The notes: generated by a model not told the origin, from the sequence alone. 64,000 nucleotides of DNA from Brevibacterium sp. XM4083 (GCF_006489205.2 NZ_VFYR02000001.1:900555-964554); one strand, 5' to 3'. Counted from the stretch's first letter, positions 28,676-38,961 are shown. Numbers and translations are program-made.

Positions 28676-30490
28676 TCAGAGTCCGAAGTAGGCCTTGAGC
28701 TCTGTCGTGATCGTGCTCAGTCGCTCCTGCAGCGACGGTCCCAGGGAGGGGGCGCCGACGACCTCGAGGTAGCACTTGAGCTTCGGTTCGGTGCCTGACG
28801 GACGGACGATGACCCGCGAGTTCGACTCCGAGAGCAGGAGGATGCCGTCAGTCGGCGGCAGCCCGTCGTACCCGGTCGAGAGGTCGTGGACTTCGGCGAC
28901 GGGCGACCCGGCCAGCGCGGTCGGCGGAGCCTGCCGCAGTTTGTCCATCGCCGAGGCGATGAGGGAGACGTCGTCGAGGCGGAAGCTCAGCGGTGCCGTC
29001 GCGAAGAAGCCGTCGCGGGTGCGGATGCGGTCGAGCTCGGCATCGATCGTTGCCCCGTCCCGTTTGAGGCGCGACGCCAGCGCGGCGAAGGTCACGGCCG
29101 CGGAGATTCCGTCCTTGTCGCGGACGACGGTCGGGTCGACGCAGTAGCCGAGAGCCTCCTCGTAGCCGAAGACGAGGCCGGGCACCCGCGAGATCCACTT
29201 GAAGCCGGTGAGCGTCTGCACTGCGGGGAAGCCGTGGGCGCGCACAGCGGCGGCGAGCCCCCGCGAGGAGACGATCGAGTTCGCGAAGACGGGCCCGGCC
29301 GTGCCGGACTCATTCACCGAGGCGGTCGCGACATCGGCGGTTGCGTCCCCGGCAGTCCCTGCTGGCGACGCGGAGGCCGCAAGCCGGGAGGCGATGTCCT
29401 CGCCGAGGAGGAGGCCCACCTCGTCCCCGGACAGCTGCCGGTATCCCGGCGCCGCGGTCGGATCCGGGATCGCCGCGGAGAACCGGTCCGCGTCGGGGTC
29501 GTTGGCGATGATGAGATCGGCGCCGGCCTCCCTGGCCAGGGCATACGCCTCGTCGAGGGCGCCGGCTTCCTCCGGGTTGGGGAAGGCGACTGTCGGGAAG
29601 TCGGGGTCCGGCTGCTGCTGAGCGGCCACCGGGTGGAGGTTCTCGAACCCGGTGAGCGCCAGCGCCGCCTCGGCGACGGTCGCCCCGACGCCGTGGAGCG
29701 AGGTGAGCACGATCGACAGGTCCGCGCTCGCGCGCACGCCGAGGGCCTCGATGCTCTCGAGGTAGGCCTCGACGATCGTGTCATCGAGGTGCTCCCAACC
29801 CGATTCGGCGCGCGGCACCGACGCGACGGACGGGACGGCGGCGATCCTCTCGGCGATGAGCGCATCGGCCGGGGGCACGATCTGCGCGCCCGCACCCGCA
29901 CGGGCAGTGACCGGGTCCGGTTCGATCGCGAGCAGCGGCCGCTCCCCGAGGTAGACCTTATAGCCGTTGTCGGCGGGAGGGTTGTGGCTCGCGGTGACCA
30001 TGACCGCGGCATCGGCGCCGAGGTGGGAGAGCGCGAACGCCGTGAGCGGAGTCGGCAGCTGTTCGGGCAGCTGAATGGCCACCCCGCCGGCGGCGGTGAC
30101 GACGGCCGCGGTGTCGCGGGCGAAGTCGGAGGACTTGTAGCGGGCGTCGCAGCCGATGACGACGCGGAAGCCCGGGCCGACGGTGTCGCGGAGGAACGCC
30201 GAGAGTCCGGCCGCGGCGCGGATGACGACGGAGCGGTTCATCCGGTTGGGCCCCGCGGCGATCTCCCCGCGCAGGCCCGCAGTGCCGAAGACGAGGGGAC
30301 CGGAGAACCGGTCGGCAAGGTCGGCGAGCGCGGCTGCGTCACCGGCCTCCGCCTCGGCGAGGATGGCCGTCAGCGACGTGGCTGTCTGCGGATCGGGGTC
30401 ATCGGCGATCCACGCACGGACGATGTCGGCGTCGAAGCCTGTCGTGAAGCGGTCGGCGACCCGGACCGGGCTCGTGTTCGATTCGCTCAT
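28676..30490 (-). CDS. Phosphomannomutase / phosphopentomutase-type phosphohexomutase
   Basis: A 604-residue alpha-D-phosphohexomutase. Domain 1 holds FGTAGLRGEIAAGPNRMN and the phosphoserine loop VMVTASHNPPADNGYKVY. The metal-binding loop reads ANDPDADRFS, the sugar loop GYEEALGY, and the C-terminal phosphate loop VRPSGTEPKLKCYLE. Length matches PgmB/YhxB-like enzymes that act on glucose, mannose or pentose phosphates. Next to purine nucleoside phosphorylase a phosphopentomutase role is attractive. I use the ATG at 30490; a GTG four codons earlier is possible. Confidence 0.9.
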   Translation of the reverse strand: MSESNTSPVRVADRFTTGFDADIVRAWIADDPDPQTATSLTAILAEAEAGDAAALADLADRFSGPLVFGTAGLRGEIAAGPNRMNRSVVIRAAAGLSAFLRDTVGPGFRVVIGCDARYKSSDFARDTAAVVTAAGGVAIQLPEQLPTPLTAFALSHLGADAAVMVTASHNPPADNGYKVYLGERPLLAIEPDPVTARAGAGAQIVPPADALIAERIAAVPSVASVPRAESGWEHLDDTIVEAYLESIEALGVRASADLSIVLTSLHGVGATVAEAALALTGFENLHPVAAQQQPDPDFPTVAFPNPEEAGALDEAYALAREAGADLIIANDPDADRFSAAIPDPTAAPGYRQLSGDEVGLLLGEDIASRLAASASPAGTAGDATADVATASVNESGTAGPVFANSIVSSRGLAAAVRAHGFPAVQTLTGFKWISRVPGLVFGYEEALGYCVDPTVVRDKDGISAAVTFAALASRLKRDGATIDAELDRIRTRDGFFATAPLSFRLDDVSLIASAMDKLRQAPPTALAGSPVAEVHDLSTGYDGLPPTDGILLLSESNSRVIVRPSGTEPKLKCYLEVVGAPSLGPSLQERLSTITTELKAYFGL

Positions 30491-30507
30491 CGATTCGCCC
30501 ACCGGCC

Positions 30508-31317
30508 TCAGAGCTGTCCGACGATGTCGGCGAGCAGCTGGGAGATCCGCGGGGCCGCGGCGGCTCCGGCCTCGATGACCTCGGCGTGGGAGAGCGGGGT
30601 CTCCTGGATGCCTGCGGCGAGGTTCGTCACGAGCGAGATGCCCATGAGTTCGAGTCCTGCCTGCCGGGCGGCGATGGCCTCGAGCGTCGTCGACATGCCG
30701 ACGAGGTCGGCGCCGAGGATGCCCGCCATCCGCACCTCAGCCGGGGTTTCGTAGTGGGGGCCGCGGAACTGGGCGTAGACGCCTTCGTCGAGGGTCGGGT
30801 CGATCTCCTTGGCGATGGCCCGCATTCGCGGCGAGTAGAGATCGGTGAGGTCGACGAAGTTCGCGCCTTCGATGGGGGAGGTGCCGGTGAGGTTGATGTG
30901 GTCGGAGATGAGGACCGGGGTGCCCGGGGCCCAATTGCGGTTGAGCCCACCGCAGCCGTTGGTGAGCACGAGGCTGGTGCAGCCGGCGGCGGCAGCGGTG
31001 CGCACACCGTGGGCGACGGCGCGCACGCCCTTGCCTTCGTAGTAGTGGGTGCGCGAACCGAGGACGAGGGCGTGCTTCCCGCTCGAGGCGATGCGCACGG
31101 TGCGCAGCGTGGGGACGTGGCCGGCGACGGCCGGAGCGTGGAAGCCGGGGACCTCGGCGGCGGGGACTTCGCTGATCGTCTCGCCCAGCAGCTCGGCCGC
31201 TCCGCCCCATCCCGATCCGAGGACGAGGGCGATGTCATGGGACTCGATCCCAGCGGCGGAGTTGATGGTCGTGGCCGCTGCCTGCGCGGCGGCGGTAGGA
31301 TCGCTTAAGTCAGTCAT
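30508..31317 (-). CDS. punA: Purine nucleoside phosphorylase
   Basis: The 269-residue trimeric-type PNP has LVLGSGWGGAAELL (phosphate loop), RTHYYEGKG, TNGCGGLNRNWAPG, FRGPHYETPAEVRM and the specificity motif LVTNLAAGI with Asn. It converts guanosine and inosine with phosphate into base and ribose 1-phosphate. ATG 31317 is chosen because upstream codons would intrude into the divergent acetyltransferase region. It precedes the phosphohexomutase gene by 17 bp, so the two are co-transcribed and may feed pentose 1-phosphates onward. Confidence 0.94.
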   Translation of the reverse strand: MTDLSDPTAAAQAAATTINSAAGIESHDIALVLGSGWGGAAELLGETISEVPAAEVPGFHAPAVAGHVPTLRTVRIASSGKHALVLGSRTHYYEGKGVRAVAHGVRTAAAAGCTSLVLTNGCGGLNRNWAPGTPVLISDHINLTGTSPIEGANFVDLTDLYSPRMRAIAKEIDPTLDEGVYAQFRGPHYETPAEVRMAGILGADLVGMSTTLEAIAARQAGLELMGISLVTNLAAGIQETPLSHAEVIEAGAAAAPRISQLLADIVGQL

Positions 31318-31363
31318 GACGCCAAGATTATCAACATCTGACATGCCGCAAGGAGCGCTCACC

Positions 31364-32386
31364 ATGCCGATCCGACCACTTGCCGACGGCGACGATCTGC
31401 GACTGAACGAGGTGTTCTCCGACGCGGCGACACCGGCCGGTCACATGGCCCGGTCCCTGTTCCGTCCGGCCGCGGAGTCCCCGCTGCTGCGGTCGGTCAT
31501 CGCCGAGGTGGTCCCCGAGGTTCCCGTCGGCGCGGCTGCGATCGCCGAGTCCCCGCTCCACCCGTACCGGGCGTGGGTCAACGTCGAGGTCGCTGCCGAG
31601 GAGCGCGGCCACGGGCTCGGTCGTGAGCTCTTCGAGGCGGTGTCGGCCGAGACCGCAGGCACCCCGCTGGAGGGCCTCGACCTGCGGGCCCGGGTCGAGG
31701 CCGGCAGCGTGGGGGAGAAATTCGCCGAGGCGCTCGGTTTCACACCGCTGACGACGACGCGGGTCATCAAGATTCCCGCCGGGGCCCTGCCGCCCAGCGG
31801 CGGCGGTCGCGCCGAGGACCTCGAGATCGTCTCGACCGGGTCGGTCAAGCTGACGAAGGCCTTCCTCGAGTGGTACACCGCGGTCAACCGCGACGATGCG
31901 GTCGCGCCGCTGACGATCGGTCAGGTGAGCAGTGCGTTCCTCTCCGAGGCGGCCGGTGCCCATGGTGCGGCGATGCTCATGAGCGACTCCGCGGCTGCCG
32001 GTGAGGGCGCGTCGGGCAGCGGGCTGAGCGCCTTCGCCGTCTCCTATGCGCGCGAGGCGGAGCCGGCACCGGTCGGCGGTGGGCAGGATGCCGCGGCGAA
32101 CCTGCCCGGGAATGCCGAGGAGGAGCCGGCGACCGAGCTCATCCTCGGATCGATGTTCGAGACCCGTGAGGACGTCGCTGACGCCTCGTCTGAGCAGTTC
32201 GAGGCCGCTGTCGCCGATGCCGAGCTGCTGCTGGCCAGGCTGTCGGTCGATGCCGATGTCGTCATCGAAGTCACCAGCGGCATGCCCGTGGTCTCGGCGC
32301 TCGCCGATCGGCTCCTCGCCGCCGGTCAGGCCGGCGAACTCTACCGCTACGAGACTCTCTCGGGACCTCCCGCGGACACCGTATGA
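31364..32386 (+). CDS. GNAT-family acetyltransferase with extended C-terminal half
   Basis: The N-terminal 150 residues form a GNAT fold: HPYRAWVNVEVAAEERGHGLGRELFEAV contains the acetyl-CoA pyrophosphate loop (RGHGLG) and AEALGFTPL the usual last helix. The remaining 190 residues, with an acidic DADVVIEV segment, are probably a second degenerate GNAT domain. Substrate unknown. AAGGAG lies eight bases before ATG 31364. The 3' end overlaps the convergent monooxygenase gene by 40 bp. Confidence 0.75.
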   Translation: MPIRPLADGDDLRLNEVFSDAATPAGHMARSLFRPAAESPLLRSVIAEVVPEVPVGAAAIAESPLHPYRAWVNVEVAAEERGHGLGRELFEAVSAETAGTPLEGLDLRARVEAGSVGEKFAEALGFTPLTTTRVIKIPAGALPPSGGGRAEDLEIVSTGSVKLTKAFLEWYTAVNRDDAVAPLTIGQVSSAFLSEAAGAHGAAMLMSDSAAAGEGASGSGLSAFAVSYAREAEPAPVGGGQDAAANLPGNAEEEPATELILGSMFETREDVADASSEQFEAAVADAELLLARLSVDADVVIEVTSGMPVVSALADRLLAAGQAGELYRYETLSGPPADTV

Positions 32387-34302
32387 GACGGTCCCGGCTG
32401 TGGACCGGGCTGAGACATGAAGGTGCCGAAGAACTCGGTGAGCGTGGTCACCTGATCGACCGCGACGACGGCGGCCACGTACTGGTCGGGACGGACGAGG
32501 ACAACGGCGCCGCGGGACCGGTCGATGTCGCGGTCGTCGAAGATGTCGCGATCGGGGGTGCCGGCCTGCCTGCTGATCGCGCTGAAGAGCTTCTCCTCAT
32601 CGACCAGGCCCAGTCGTCCGGTGCGCGGCCGCAGCAGGGCCGGCACGTCGGAGGGCGCGACATCGCGGTGGTGGTCCTGGACGATGCCGCGGACATCGAT
32701 GACGGCGTCGATGTCCGCATCCGCCGGGGTGTGCCGCAGCACGGGTGACTCGGGCGCCTCTGCGAGCCAGGCGCACGCCTGATCGAAGAGACGGCGGTCG
32801 CTGTCGGCGAAGAGGAAGAGGCGCCACCGTCCATCGGCTAGGTGGACGTGGCCGAGCTCGGTGCGCAGTCCGTCGCTCACACGGGTCACCGGTGCCGAGT
32901 GGAAGCGTTGACCCGGCGGGTACCCGCGGGCTGCCGTGGGCGAGGTGGCGCCTGCGATGAGCGGTCCCGGTGGGTACTCGATGCCCAGGCCTGCCGTGTA
33001 CCGACCGGCGCGGACGAAGTGGTCCTGGAGCGTCGCGTGGTCGACCCCGCCGCGTTCGGGATGATCCGGGTCCGCCGGAGCCTGCGCCATCAGCTGCGAC
33101 CACGAACGATCGAAGTCGATGAGCTCCTGGGCCACCGGTTGGCGCTCCTGGGAGTACGTTCGCAGGATTGCCGGGGCAGTGCGGCCGAGCAGGGTTCCGC
33201 TGAGTTTCCATCCGAGGTTGAACGCGTCCTGCATCGACACGTTCATTCCCTGCCCGGCTTTGGCGCTGTGCGTGTGGCAGGCATCCCCGACGATGAAGAC
33301 ACGGGGATCAATCCCGTTCGCGAGGTCGGTGCCCGCATCGTCGAAGGCATCGGCGGTGCGCTGTGCCACCTCGTAGATCGAGGACCAGACGATCTCCCTG
33401 ATGTCGAGGGAGTAGGGGCGGATGACGTCGCGGGCGATCTCGATGATCTGCTCCGGCGTCGTCCGGCGCACCGCAGCGCGGTTTTCGTCGTCGACGACGC
33501 CGAGGTCGACGTAGAGCCGCACGAGGTAACCGCCCTCGCGCGGGATGAGCAGGATGCTGCCGTGGGTCGCCGACTGGATCGCGGCCTTCCTCCTGATGTC
33601 GGGGAAGTCGGTGACGGCGAGCATGTCCATCACACCCCAGGCATGCCCGGCGGCCTCACCGTGGAGCGAGAGGCCGATGGCCCGTCTCACGGCGCTCCGG
33701 GCGCCGTCGGCACCGACGAGGTACTTCGCCCGGACTGTGCGTGTCTCCCCGCTGTCCGCATCCCGCAGCACGGCCTCGACGGGGTGAGTGCGGGCGCGGT
33801 CTATGGTGAGGGAGGAGAACTCGACGCCATAGGTCGGGGTCAGACGCGTGGGGCTGTTGTCCATGAACCCGAGGAGCAGATCCTGGATCCGCGCCTGATT
33901 GACGATGACATGGGGGAACTCGCTCAGCCCGTCCTCGACGTCCTGGACGAGCCCGGTGCGCACGATCCGTTCGCGGTCGTCTGCGTCCGGATGCCAGAAC
34001 GCTGTCTCGTTGACCCAGTACGCCTCGTCGATGAGCCGACCGGCCAGTCCGAACGACGCAAACGTCTCCACGGTGCGGCAGGCGACGCCGTCGGCTCGGC
34101 CGAGCTCGAGCGGTCCGCGGCTCTTCTCGACGAGGCATGTGGTGAGGTCGGAGAACTGGGACAGGTAGGCCGAGAGGAGGAGACCTGCGGGTCCGCCGCC
34201 GACGATGAGGACATCCGTCTCGTCGCGGTCCTCACCGGCGACCCGCGTCGCCGGATGACGACGGGGGTCGCCGGACCGGAAGCCGTCGCGGTGGTACTGC
34301 AC
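32347..34302 (-). CDS. FAD-dependent phenol hydroxylase-type monooxygenase
   Basis: A 651-residue class A flavoprotein. It has dinucleotide motif VLIVGGGPAGLLLSAYLS, the DG motif YLVGADGARSAVRRAIG, and the FAD ribityl GD motif VFIVGDACHTHSAKAGQG, then a C-terminal thioredoxin-like domain typical of phenol 2-monooxygenase and 3-hydroxybenzoate 4-monooxygenase. It hydroxylates a phenolic ring to a catechol using NAD(P)H. The GTG at 34302 lies one base after the aldolase stop codon. As the last gene of the operon it probably widens the range of substrates entering the meta-cleavage path. Confidence 0.88.
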   Translation of the reverse strand: MQYHRDGFRSGDPRRHPATRVAGEDRDETDVLIVGGGPAGLLLSAYLSQFSDLTTCLVEKSRGPLELGRADGVACRTVETFASFGLAGRLIDEAYWVNETAFWHPDADDRERIVRTGLVQDVEDGLSEFPHVIVNQARIQDLLLGFMDNSPTRLTPTYGVEFSSLTIDRARTHPVEAVLRDADSGETRTVRAKYLVGADGARSAVRRAIGLSLHGEAAGHAWGVMDMLAVTDFPDIRRKAAIQSATHGSILLIPREGGYLVRLYVDLGVVDDENRAAVRRTTPEQIIEIARDVIRPYSLDIREIVWSSIYEVAQRTADAFDDAGTDLANGIDPRVFIVGDACHTHSAKAGQGMNVSMQDAFNLGWKLSGTLLGRTAPAILRTYSQERQPVAQELIDFDRSWSQLMAQAPADPDHPERGGVDHATLQDHFVRAGRYTAGLGIEYPPGPLIAGATSPTAARGYPPGQRFHSAPVTRVSDGLRTELGHVHLADGRWRLFLFADSDRRLFDQACAWLAEAPESPVLRHTPADADIDAVIDVRGIVQDHHRDVAPSDVPALLRPRTGRLGLVDEEKLFSAISRQAGTPDRDIFDDRDIDRSRGAVVLVRPDQYVAAVVAVDQVTTLTEFFGTFMSQPGPQPGPSHTVSAGGPERVS

Positions 34303-34303
34303 G

Positions 34304-35314
34304 TCAGCTCCGTGTCGAGAGATCGAGGGCGATGTCGACGAGCATGTCCTCCTGGCCGCCGATGAGGGCACGGTTCCCGGCCTCGACGAGCAGCGATCGG
34401 GCGTCGAGACCGTAGGTGTCGGCCACCCTCTCGGCGTGGCGGAGGAAGCTCGAGTAGGTGCCGGAGAGTCCGAGCGTCAGTGTCTCCCGATCGACCTGCA
34501 CCGGTCGGTCCTGGAGCGGTCGGATGAGGTCGTCGGCGGCATCCTGGAGGCTGAAGAGGTCAGCCGCGGTGTCCCAGCCGAGCAGTTGGGCGACCGCGAC
34601 GAGGGGTTCGATCGGTGTGTTGCCCGCCCCGGCGCCGTGACCGGCCAGTGAGGCGTCGACCCGGAACGCGCCTTCCTCGACGGCGACGACCGAGTTCGCC
34701 ACGGCCAGTGAGAGGTTCTGGTGGGCATGGATGCCGATCTGCGTCCCGGCGTCGAGGCGGTCGCGATACGCACGCACGCGGTCGCGCACTCCGTCCATCG
34801 TCAGACGGCCGGCGGAGTCGGTGATGTAGACGCAGTCTGCGCCGTAGGACTCCATGAGAGCGGCCTGCTCAGCCAGCTGTGCAGGTTCGGCGAGGTGGGC
34901 CATCATGAGGAAGCCTGAGACGTCCATGCCCCACGACTTCGCGGCGTCGATGTGCTGGGCGGCGACGTCGGCCTCGGTGCAGTGGGTGGCGATGCGCACC
35001 GAGGTCACTCCGTGGTCGTAGGCTTCACGAAGGTCGCGCAGTGTGCCGATGCCCGGCAGCAGCAGCGTCGTGAGCACGGCACGGTCAACCGCCTCGGCGG
35101 CCGCATCGATCCAGGCGAGAGCATCATGGGACCCCGGCCCGTAGGTCAGACTGGCCCCAGCCAGACCGTCGCCGTGAGCGACTTCGATCGCGTCGACGCC
35201 GGCTGCCTCGAGCGCGGCTGCGATACGCCCGACGGACTCGGGGGTGATGCGATGCGCGATCGCGTGCATGCCGTCGCGTAGGGTGACATCCTGCAGATAC
35301 ACCTTGGGGCTCAC
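34304..35314 (-). CDS. mhpE: 4-hydroxy-2-oxovalerate aldolase
   Basis: The 336-residue barrel begins [18 protein letters not shown] with the metal- and substrate-binding RDG motif, and has [16 protein letters not shown] with two histidines that bind the divalent metal. It cleaves 4-hydroxy-2-oxovalerate (or homologue) to pyruvate and an aldehyde and works as a complex with the acylating dehydrogenase, which channels the aldehyde. The GTG start overlaps the dehydrogenase stop (GTGA), matching that physical partnership. Confidence 0.95.
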   Translation of the reverse strand: MSPKVYLQDVTLRDGMHAIAHRITPESVGRIAAALEAAGVDAIEVAHGDGLAGASLTYGPGSHDALAWIDAAAEAVDRAVLTTLLLPGIGTLRDLREAYDHGVTSVRIATHCTEADVAAQHIDAAKSWGMDVSGFLMMAHLAEPAQLAEQAALMESYGADCVYITDSAGRLTMDGVRDRVRAYRDRLDAGTQIGIHAHQNLSLAVANSVVAVEEGAFRVDASLAGHGAGAGNTPIEPLVAVAQLLGWDTAADLFSLQDAADDLIRPLQDRPVQVDRETLTLGLSGTYSSFLRHAERVADTYGLDARSLLVEAGNRALIGGQEDMLVDIALDLSTRS

Positions 35315-36276
35315 AGTGTCTCCTTCGTCGGTGCGGGTCCTGTCGTCGCGGCTGCGATGCTCTCACCGGTGCGCAGTGCCGCGGAGGTCATGATGTCGAG
35401 GTTCCCGGCATAGGCGGGCAGGTACATCGCAGCGCCCTCGACCTCGATGAAGACGCTGATGCGCGAGTATCCGTCGGCTTGCTGAGCAGTCGTGGGAATG
35501 AGACGCCCGGCGTCGGCGGACTCGTCGTCGATGACGACGCGCTGTTTGAGCCGGTAGCCCGGCACGTAACGGGCGACTTCGGCGACTCGGGCTTCGACAG
35601 CGGATTCGACCCCCTGCGCCTCAGCGGGGCTGAGACGGCAGGTGAGCATCTGGACGGTGTCGCGCATGATCATCGGGGGATCGGCGGGGTTGAGCACGAT
35701 GATCGCCTTTCCGCGGGCGGCCCCGCCGACCTGTTCGAGGGCCGCCGCTGTAGTCTCGGTGAACTCGTCGATGTTCGCCCGGGTGCCCGGACCGGCCGAC
35801 CGGGAGGCGATCGAGGCGACGATCTCGGCATAGAGGACGGGCACGAGCTGGGAGACGGCGTGGACGATCGGAATGGTCGCCTGCCCGCCGCAGGTGACCA
35901 TGTTGACGTCGGCGGCGTCGAGGTGGGCGTCGAGGTTGACCGCCGGGACCACGTAGGGACCGAGCGCGGCCGGAGTGAGGTCGACGAGCCGTTTGCCGTG
36001 GGGGAGGAGCTTCTCGGCGTTCGTGCGGTGGGCGGCGGCGCTCGTGGCGTCGAAGACGATGGCGATGTCGTCGAAGTCGGGGCTCGCGATGAGTCCCTCG
36101 ACCCCGTCGTGGGTGGTGGGCACGCCCATGCTGCGTGCACGGGCCAAACCGTCTGAGTCCGGGTCGATGCCTACGAGCATTCCCATCTCCAGTGCTGTGC
36201 TCAGGCGCATGACCTTGAACATGAGGTCGGTGCCGATGTTGCCGGATCCGATGATCGCGACCTTCGTCCCTGTCAT
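35311..36276 (-). CDS. mhpF: Acetaldehyde dehydrogenase (acylating)
   Basis: The 321-residue protein has Rossmann motif [19 protein letters not shown] and the catalytic Cys in [17 protein letters not shown]. Family features continue with [16 protein letters not shown]. It oxidises acetaldehyde or propionaldehyde to the acyl-CoA with NAD+ and CoA. It lies 53 bp after the hydratase gene and overlaps the aldolase gene. The ATG at 36276 gives the usual family start [10 protein letters not shown]. Confidence 0.95.
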   Translation of the reverse strand: MTGTKVAIIGSGNIGTDLMFKVMRLSTALEMGMLVGIDPDSDGLARARSMGVPTTHDGVEGLIASPDFDDIAIVFDATSAAAHRTNAEKLLPHGKRLVDLTPAALGPYVVPAVNLDAHLDAADVNMVTCGGQATIPIVHAVSQLVPVLYAEIVASIASRSAGPGTRANIDEFTETTAAALEQVGGAARGKAIIVLNPADPPMIMRDTVQMLTCRLSPAEAQGVESAVEARVAEVARYVPGYRLKQRVVIDDESADAGRLIPTTAQQADGYSRISVFIEVEGAAMYLPAYAGNLDIMTSAALRTGESIAAATTGPAPTKETL

Positions 36277-36329
36277 CGTCGCTGTCTCCTTGTCGTCTGC
36301 GCCGGGGGTTTCAGGCGTCCTGGGTGCGG

Positions 36330-37124
36330 TCAAGGTGTCACCCCGAGTTCCACGGATTCGAAGCCAGGCGCCGAGGCGGTCCACCGAGTCTCCGGTGGGG
36401 CCGGCACGGCCGCCGTCACAGCACCGGCGATGACGAAGCTGCCCGCGGTGATCGTCGCCCCGAAGCCGCCGAGAGCTCCGGCCAGCCACTGGACGGCTGT
36501 GGTCGGATCGCCGAGGACGGCGGATCCGGGACCGGAGACGGAGTCGCCGCTGTCGGAAGTCAGGGTGATCTCTGTGGTGATGAGCGCGTCGAGCAGTTCG
36601 GCCGAGGCCTCCCGCCACGGGCCGAGGACGACGGCAGCCGAGGAGGCGTTGTCGGCGACAGTGTCGACGAGGCCGATGTCCCAGTTCTCCACGCGGGAAT
36701 CGATGATCTCGATCGCGATCGCGACGGCGTCGATCGCGTCACGCACCTCGGTCGGCGTGAGGTCGGCCGGCACGGGGGCCGCGAACCGGAAGGCGAACTC
36801 CGGTTCGAGGCGCGGCGCGATGAGGGTGCGGAGGCTGATGCTCTCCCCGTTGTCGACGACCATGGCGTCGGTGAGGATCCCGAAGTCGGGTTGGTCGACG
36901 CCGAGTTGGCGCTGCATCGCCGTCGAGGTCAGTCCGACCTTGCGTCCGACGACGACTTCTCCGCGGCTGCGCCGTGCGGCGGTCAGCGTCTCCTGCACGC
37001 GGTAGGCGTCGGCGAGGCTGAGATCGGGGTCGGCGGCGGAGGGCCGGGGGATGGGCTGGCCGGTTTCGGCTGCCGACTGCAGGGAATCGGCGAGGGCCGC
37101 GATGCGGGGGTCTGTGGCACTCAT
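36330..37124 (-). CDS. mhpD: 2-keto-4-pentenoate hydratase
   Basis: A FAH-fold protein of 264 residues with [23 protein letters not shown], the metal-binding [10 protein letters not shown] (Glu residues) and AIEIIDSR. It adds water to 2-hydroxypenta-2,4-dienoate to give 4-hydroxy-2-oxovalerate. The ATG at 37124 has GGGGA nine bases upstream; a GTG two codons earlier would overlap the hydrolase stop. The order hydrolase, hydratase, dehydrogenase, aldolase matches other meta operons. Confidence 0.93.
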   Translation of the reverse strand: MSATDPRIAALADSLQSAAETGQPIPRPSAADPDLSLADAYRVQETLTAARRSRGEVVVGRKVGLTSTAMQRQLGVDQPDFGILTDAMVVDNGESISLRTLIAPRLEPEFAFRFAAPVPADLTPTEVRDAIDAVAIAIEIIDSRVENWDIGLVDTVADNASSAAVVLGPWREASAELLDALITTEITLTSDSGDSVSGPGSAVLGDPTTAVQWLAGALGGFGATITAGSFVIAGAVTAAVPAPPETRWTASAPGFESVELGVTP

Positions 37125-37126
37125 CG

Positions 37127-37981
37127 TCACAGTTCCCCGGTGAGGAAGCCGCGGACGAGGAAGAGCATGGGATCACGGCGTTCGATCTGCACCCAGTGAC
37201 CGCATCGGTCGAAGATGTGGACCTGGGAGTTGGGCAGGTGCTGGCTGAAGTAGACGGATGAGTCAGGAGTGATGAACCGGTCCTCCCGGCCATGGACGAG
37301 GAGGACCCTGTGCGTGATCCGGCGCAGGGCCGACGGTGGCACGGTCATCTCCGCCGGCGAGGTGGGGGTGGCGTACATCGACTGGAACGAGCGTCGAACC
37401 TCCGGCCGGAGCACCTCGGCGAGGCGGTTCTCAACGATGGTGTCGAGCGAGTCGCCGAGGCTGTCCTCGTCGTAGACGAACCAGCGCGTGAGGGACTTCA
37501 GGCCTGCCTCCGAGGGATCCTTGTAGAAGGAGACCATGCGGATGACCTCGGGGGTCGGAGCTGCCATCTGACCGCCGGCGCTGCCCATGAGGACGAGGTC
37601 GATGACGCGTTCGGGTGCGGTGTGCGTGATCCACAGCGACAGTGCGCCGCCGGCGGAGTTGCCGACGAAATGGGCGCGGTCGATGTCGAGGGCGTCGAGG
37701 AGGTCGAGGATCTGGTTGACTCGGGCGCGCACCCACGCGGTCATTGATCCGGGCAGGGCGTCCTCGCCGGGATGGTCGGTGGCTCCCCACCCGTAGATGT
37801 CCGGTGCGATGACCCGATAGTCATCGGAGAGGCCGGGAATGAACTCGGCCCAGTTCGTCACGGAGTTCGCCCCCGGGCCGCCGCCGTGGAGGAGGACGAC
37901 GACGTCGCCGGTGCCCCCGGAATCGAGGTACGAGGTGGTGAAGTCCCCGGTCCGGACGCGTTCGGTGGTGAAGTGCGGCAT
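37127..37981 (-). CDS. mhpC: Alpha/beta hydrolase, meta-cleavage product hydrolase
   Basis: The 284-residue hydrolase has the oxyanion region LLHGGGPGANSVTNW, the nucleophile elbow VGNSAGGALS with Ser, the acid in HGREDRFI and His in DRCGHWVQIE. The HGGGPGA and GNSAGG motifs are characteristic of C-C bond hydrolases (MhpC/BphD type), which split the ring-fission product to 2-hydroxypentadienoate and an organic acid. ATG 37981 follows GGAGG; two bases separate it from the dioxygenase stop. Confidence 0.93.
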   Translation of the reverse strand: MPHFTTERVRTGDFTTSYLDSGGTGDVVVLLHGGGPGANSVTNWAEFIPGLSDDYRVIAPDIYGWGATDHPGEDALPGSMTAWVRARVNQILDLLDALDIDRAHFVGNSAGGALSLWITHTAPERVIDLVLMGSAGGQMAAPTPEVIRMVSFYKDPSEAGLKSLTRWFVYDEDSLGDSLDTIVENRLAEVLRPEVRRSFQSMYATPTSPAEMTVPPSALRRITHRVLLVHGREDRFITPDSSVYFSQHLPNSQVHIFDRCGHWVQIERRDPMLFLVRGFLTGEL

Positions 37982-37983
37982 GA

Positions 37984-38961
37984 TCAGGCCTCCGTCGTGG
38001 TGTTCATGATGTTGTCGTCGGTGTGCGGGACGTAGTCGGTGGGTCCCCACATGGTCAGGGCCATCGCGATGTCCTCGGGTCCCCATTCGACCGGTTCCCA
38101 GTCGGGGTCGAAGATGAGGTAGCCGTTGCTGAAGATCTCGACGCGATGACCTGAGCCCGGGTCGCGGACGTAGAGGAAGAAGGCCTGGCTGACGCCGTGC
38201 TTGCCCGGGCCCTGATCGGGGGTGAGACCGGCCTCGACGACGATGTCGGCAGCCCGGAGGACATCAGCGGCGTTGTCGAGCCAGAAAGCGAGGTGGTGCA
38301 TGCGTGCCGGGCTGGCCTCCTGCGGGCCGGCCTGCATGACGGCGATGTCGTGGACGAGCGGGGTCACGCTCATCCAGCCGCCGACCCGGCCGGCCGGGGT
38401 CTGGATGTATTCGCGCAGCCGGAAGCCAAGGTTGTCGCTGAGCCACCGATGCTGGACCTCGGGGTCGTGGGTGGTCCAGAGATTGACGTGGTCGATGCGG
38501 CGCACGCCGATGCCGTGGTTCCATGAGCGGTACCGCTGGTTGAGCAGCACCGAACGGTCCGCCTCGGCAACGCCTGGCTTGTCGACGTCGTAGTAGAGAC
38601 GGAATCTGTGACCGGCGGGGGAGCTGATCCGCAGGGACTCTCCATAGCCGTCTTCGCTGTTCGCCGGGTCGACGGCGACGTCGTTGCCGTTGTCGGTGAG
38701 GAGCGTGTGGAAGCCCTCGAGGTCCTCGGGTCGTCTGACCCGCCACGAGACGTGGTCGAGGCGGGCGCGGTCGCCGGCTTCGAGGACGAGGCTGTGGTGC
38801 TCGCGTTCCATCGCAGCACGCAGGTAGACCTTGGTCTCGGTCCGCGCGGTGATCTCGAGGCCGATGACCTCATGGAAGAACCACAGGGACTTCTCGAGGT
38901 CGGGAGTCACGAGGTGGGCGGCGCCGAGTTTGGCGATCTCCGGGTGGAAATGAGCGGGCAT
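37984..38961 (-). CDS. Type I extradiol (catechol 2,3-) dioxygenase
   Basis: A two-module VOC enzyme of 325 residues. Fe(II) ligands are apparent: His in IDHVNLWT of the second module, His in ARMHHLAFW and Glu in HRVEIFSNGYL, followed by the conserved DPDWEPVEW tail. The N-terminal module (AAHLVTPDLEKSLWFF) lacks metal ligands, as usual. It opens the ring of a catechol next to one hydroxyl. A GGAGGA site precedes the ATG. The large tail makes it nearer to catechol 2,3-dioxygenases than to MhpB-type (LigB) enzymes. Confidence 0.92.
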   Translation of the reverse strand: MPAHFHPEIAKLGAAHLVTPDLEKSLWFFHEVIGLEITARTETKVYLRAAMEREHHSLVLEAGDRARLDHVSWRVRRPEDLEGFHTLLTDNGNDVAVDPANSEDGYGESLRISSPAGHRFRLYYDVDKPGVAEADRSVLLNQRYRSWNHGIGVRRIDHVNLWTTHDPEVQHRWLSDNLGFRLREYIQTPAGRVGGWMSVTPLVHDIAVMQAGPQEASPARMHHLAFWLDNAADVLRAADIVVEAGLTPDQGPGKHGVSQAFFLYVRDPGSGHRVEIFSNGYLIFDPDWEPVEWGPEDIAMALTMWGPTDYVPHTDDNIMNTTTEA

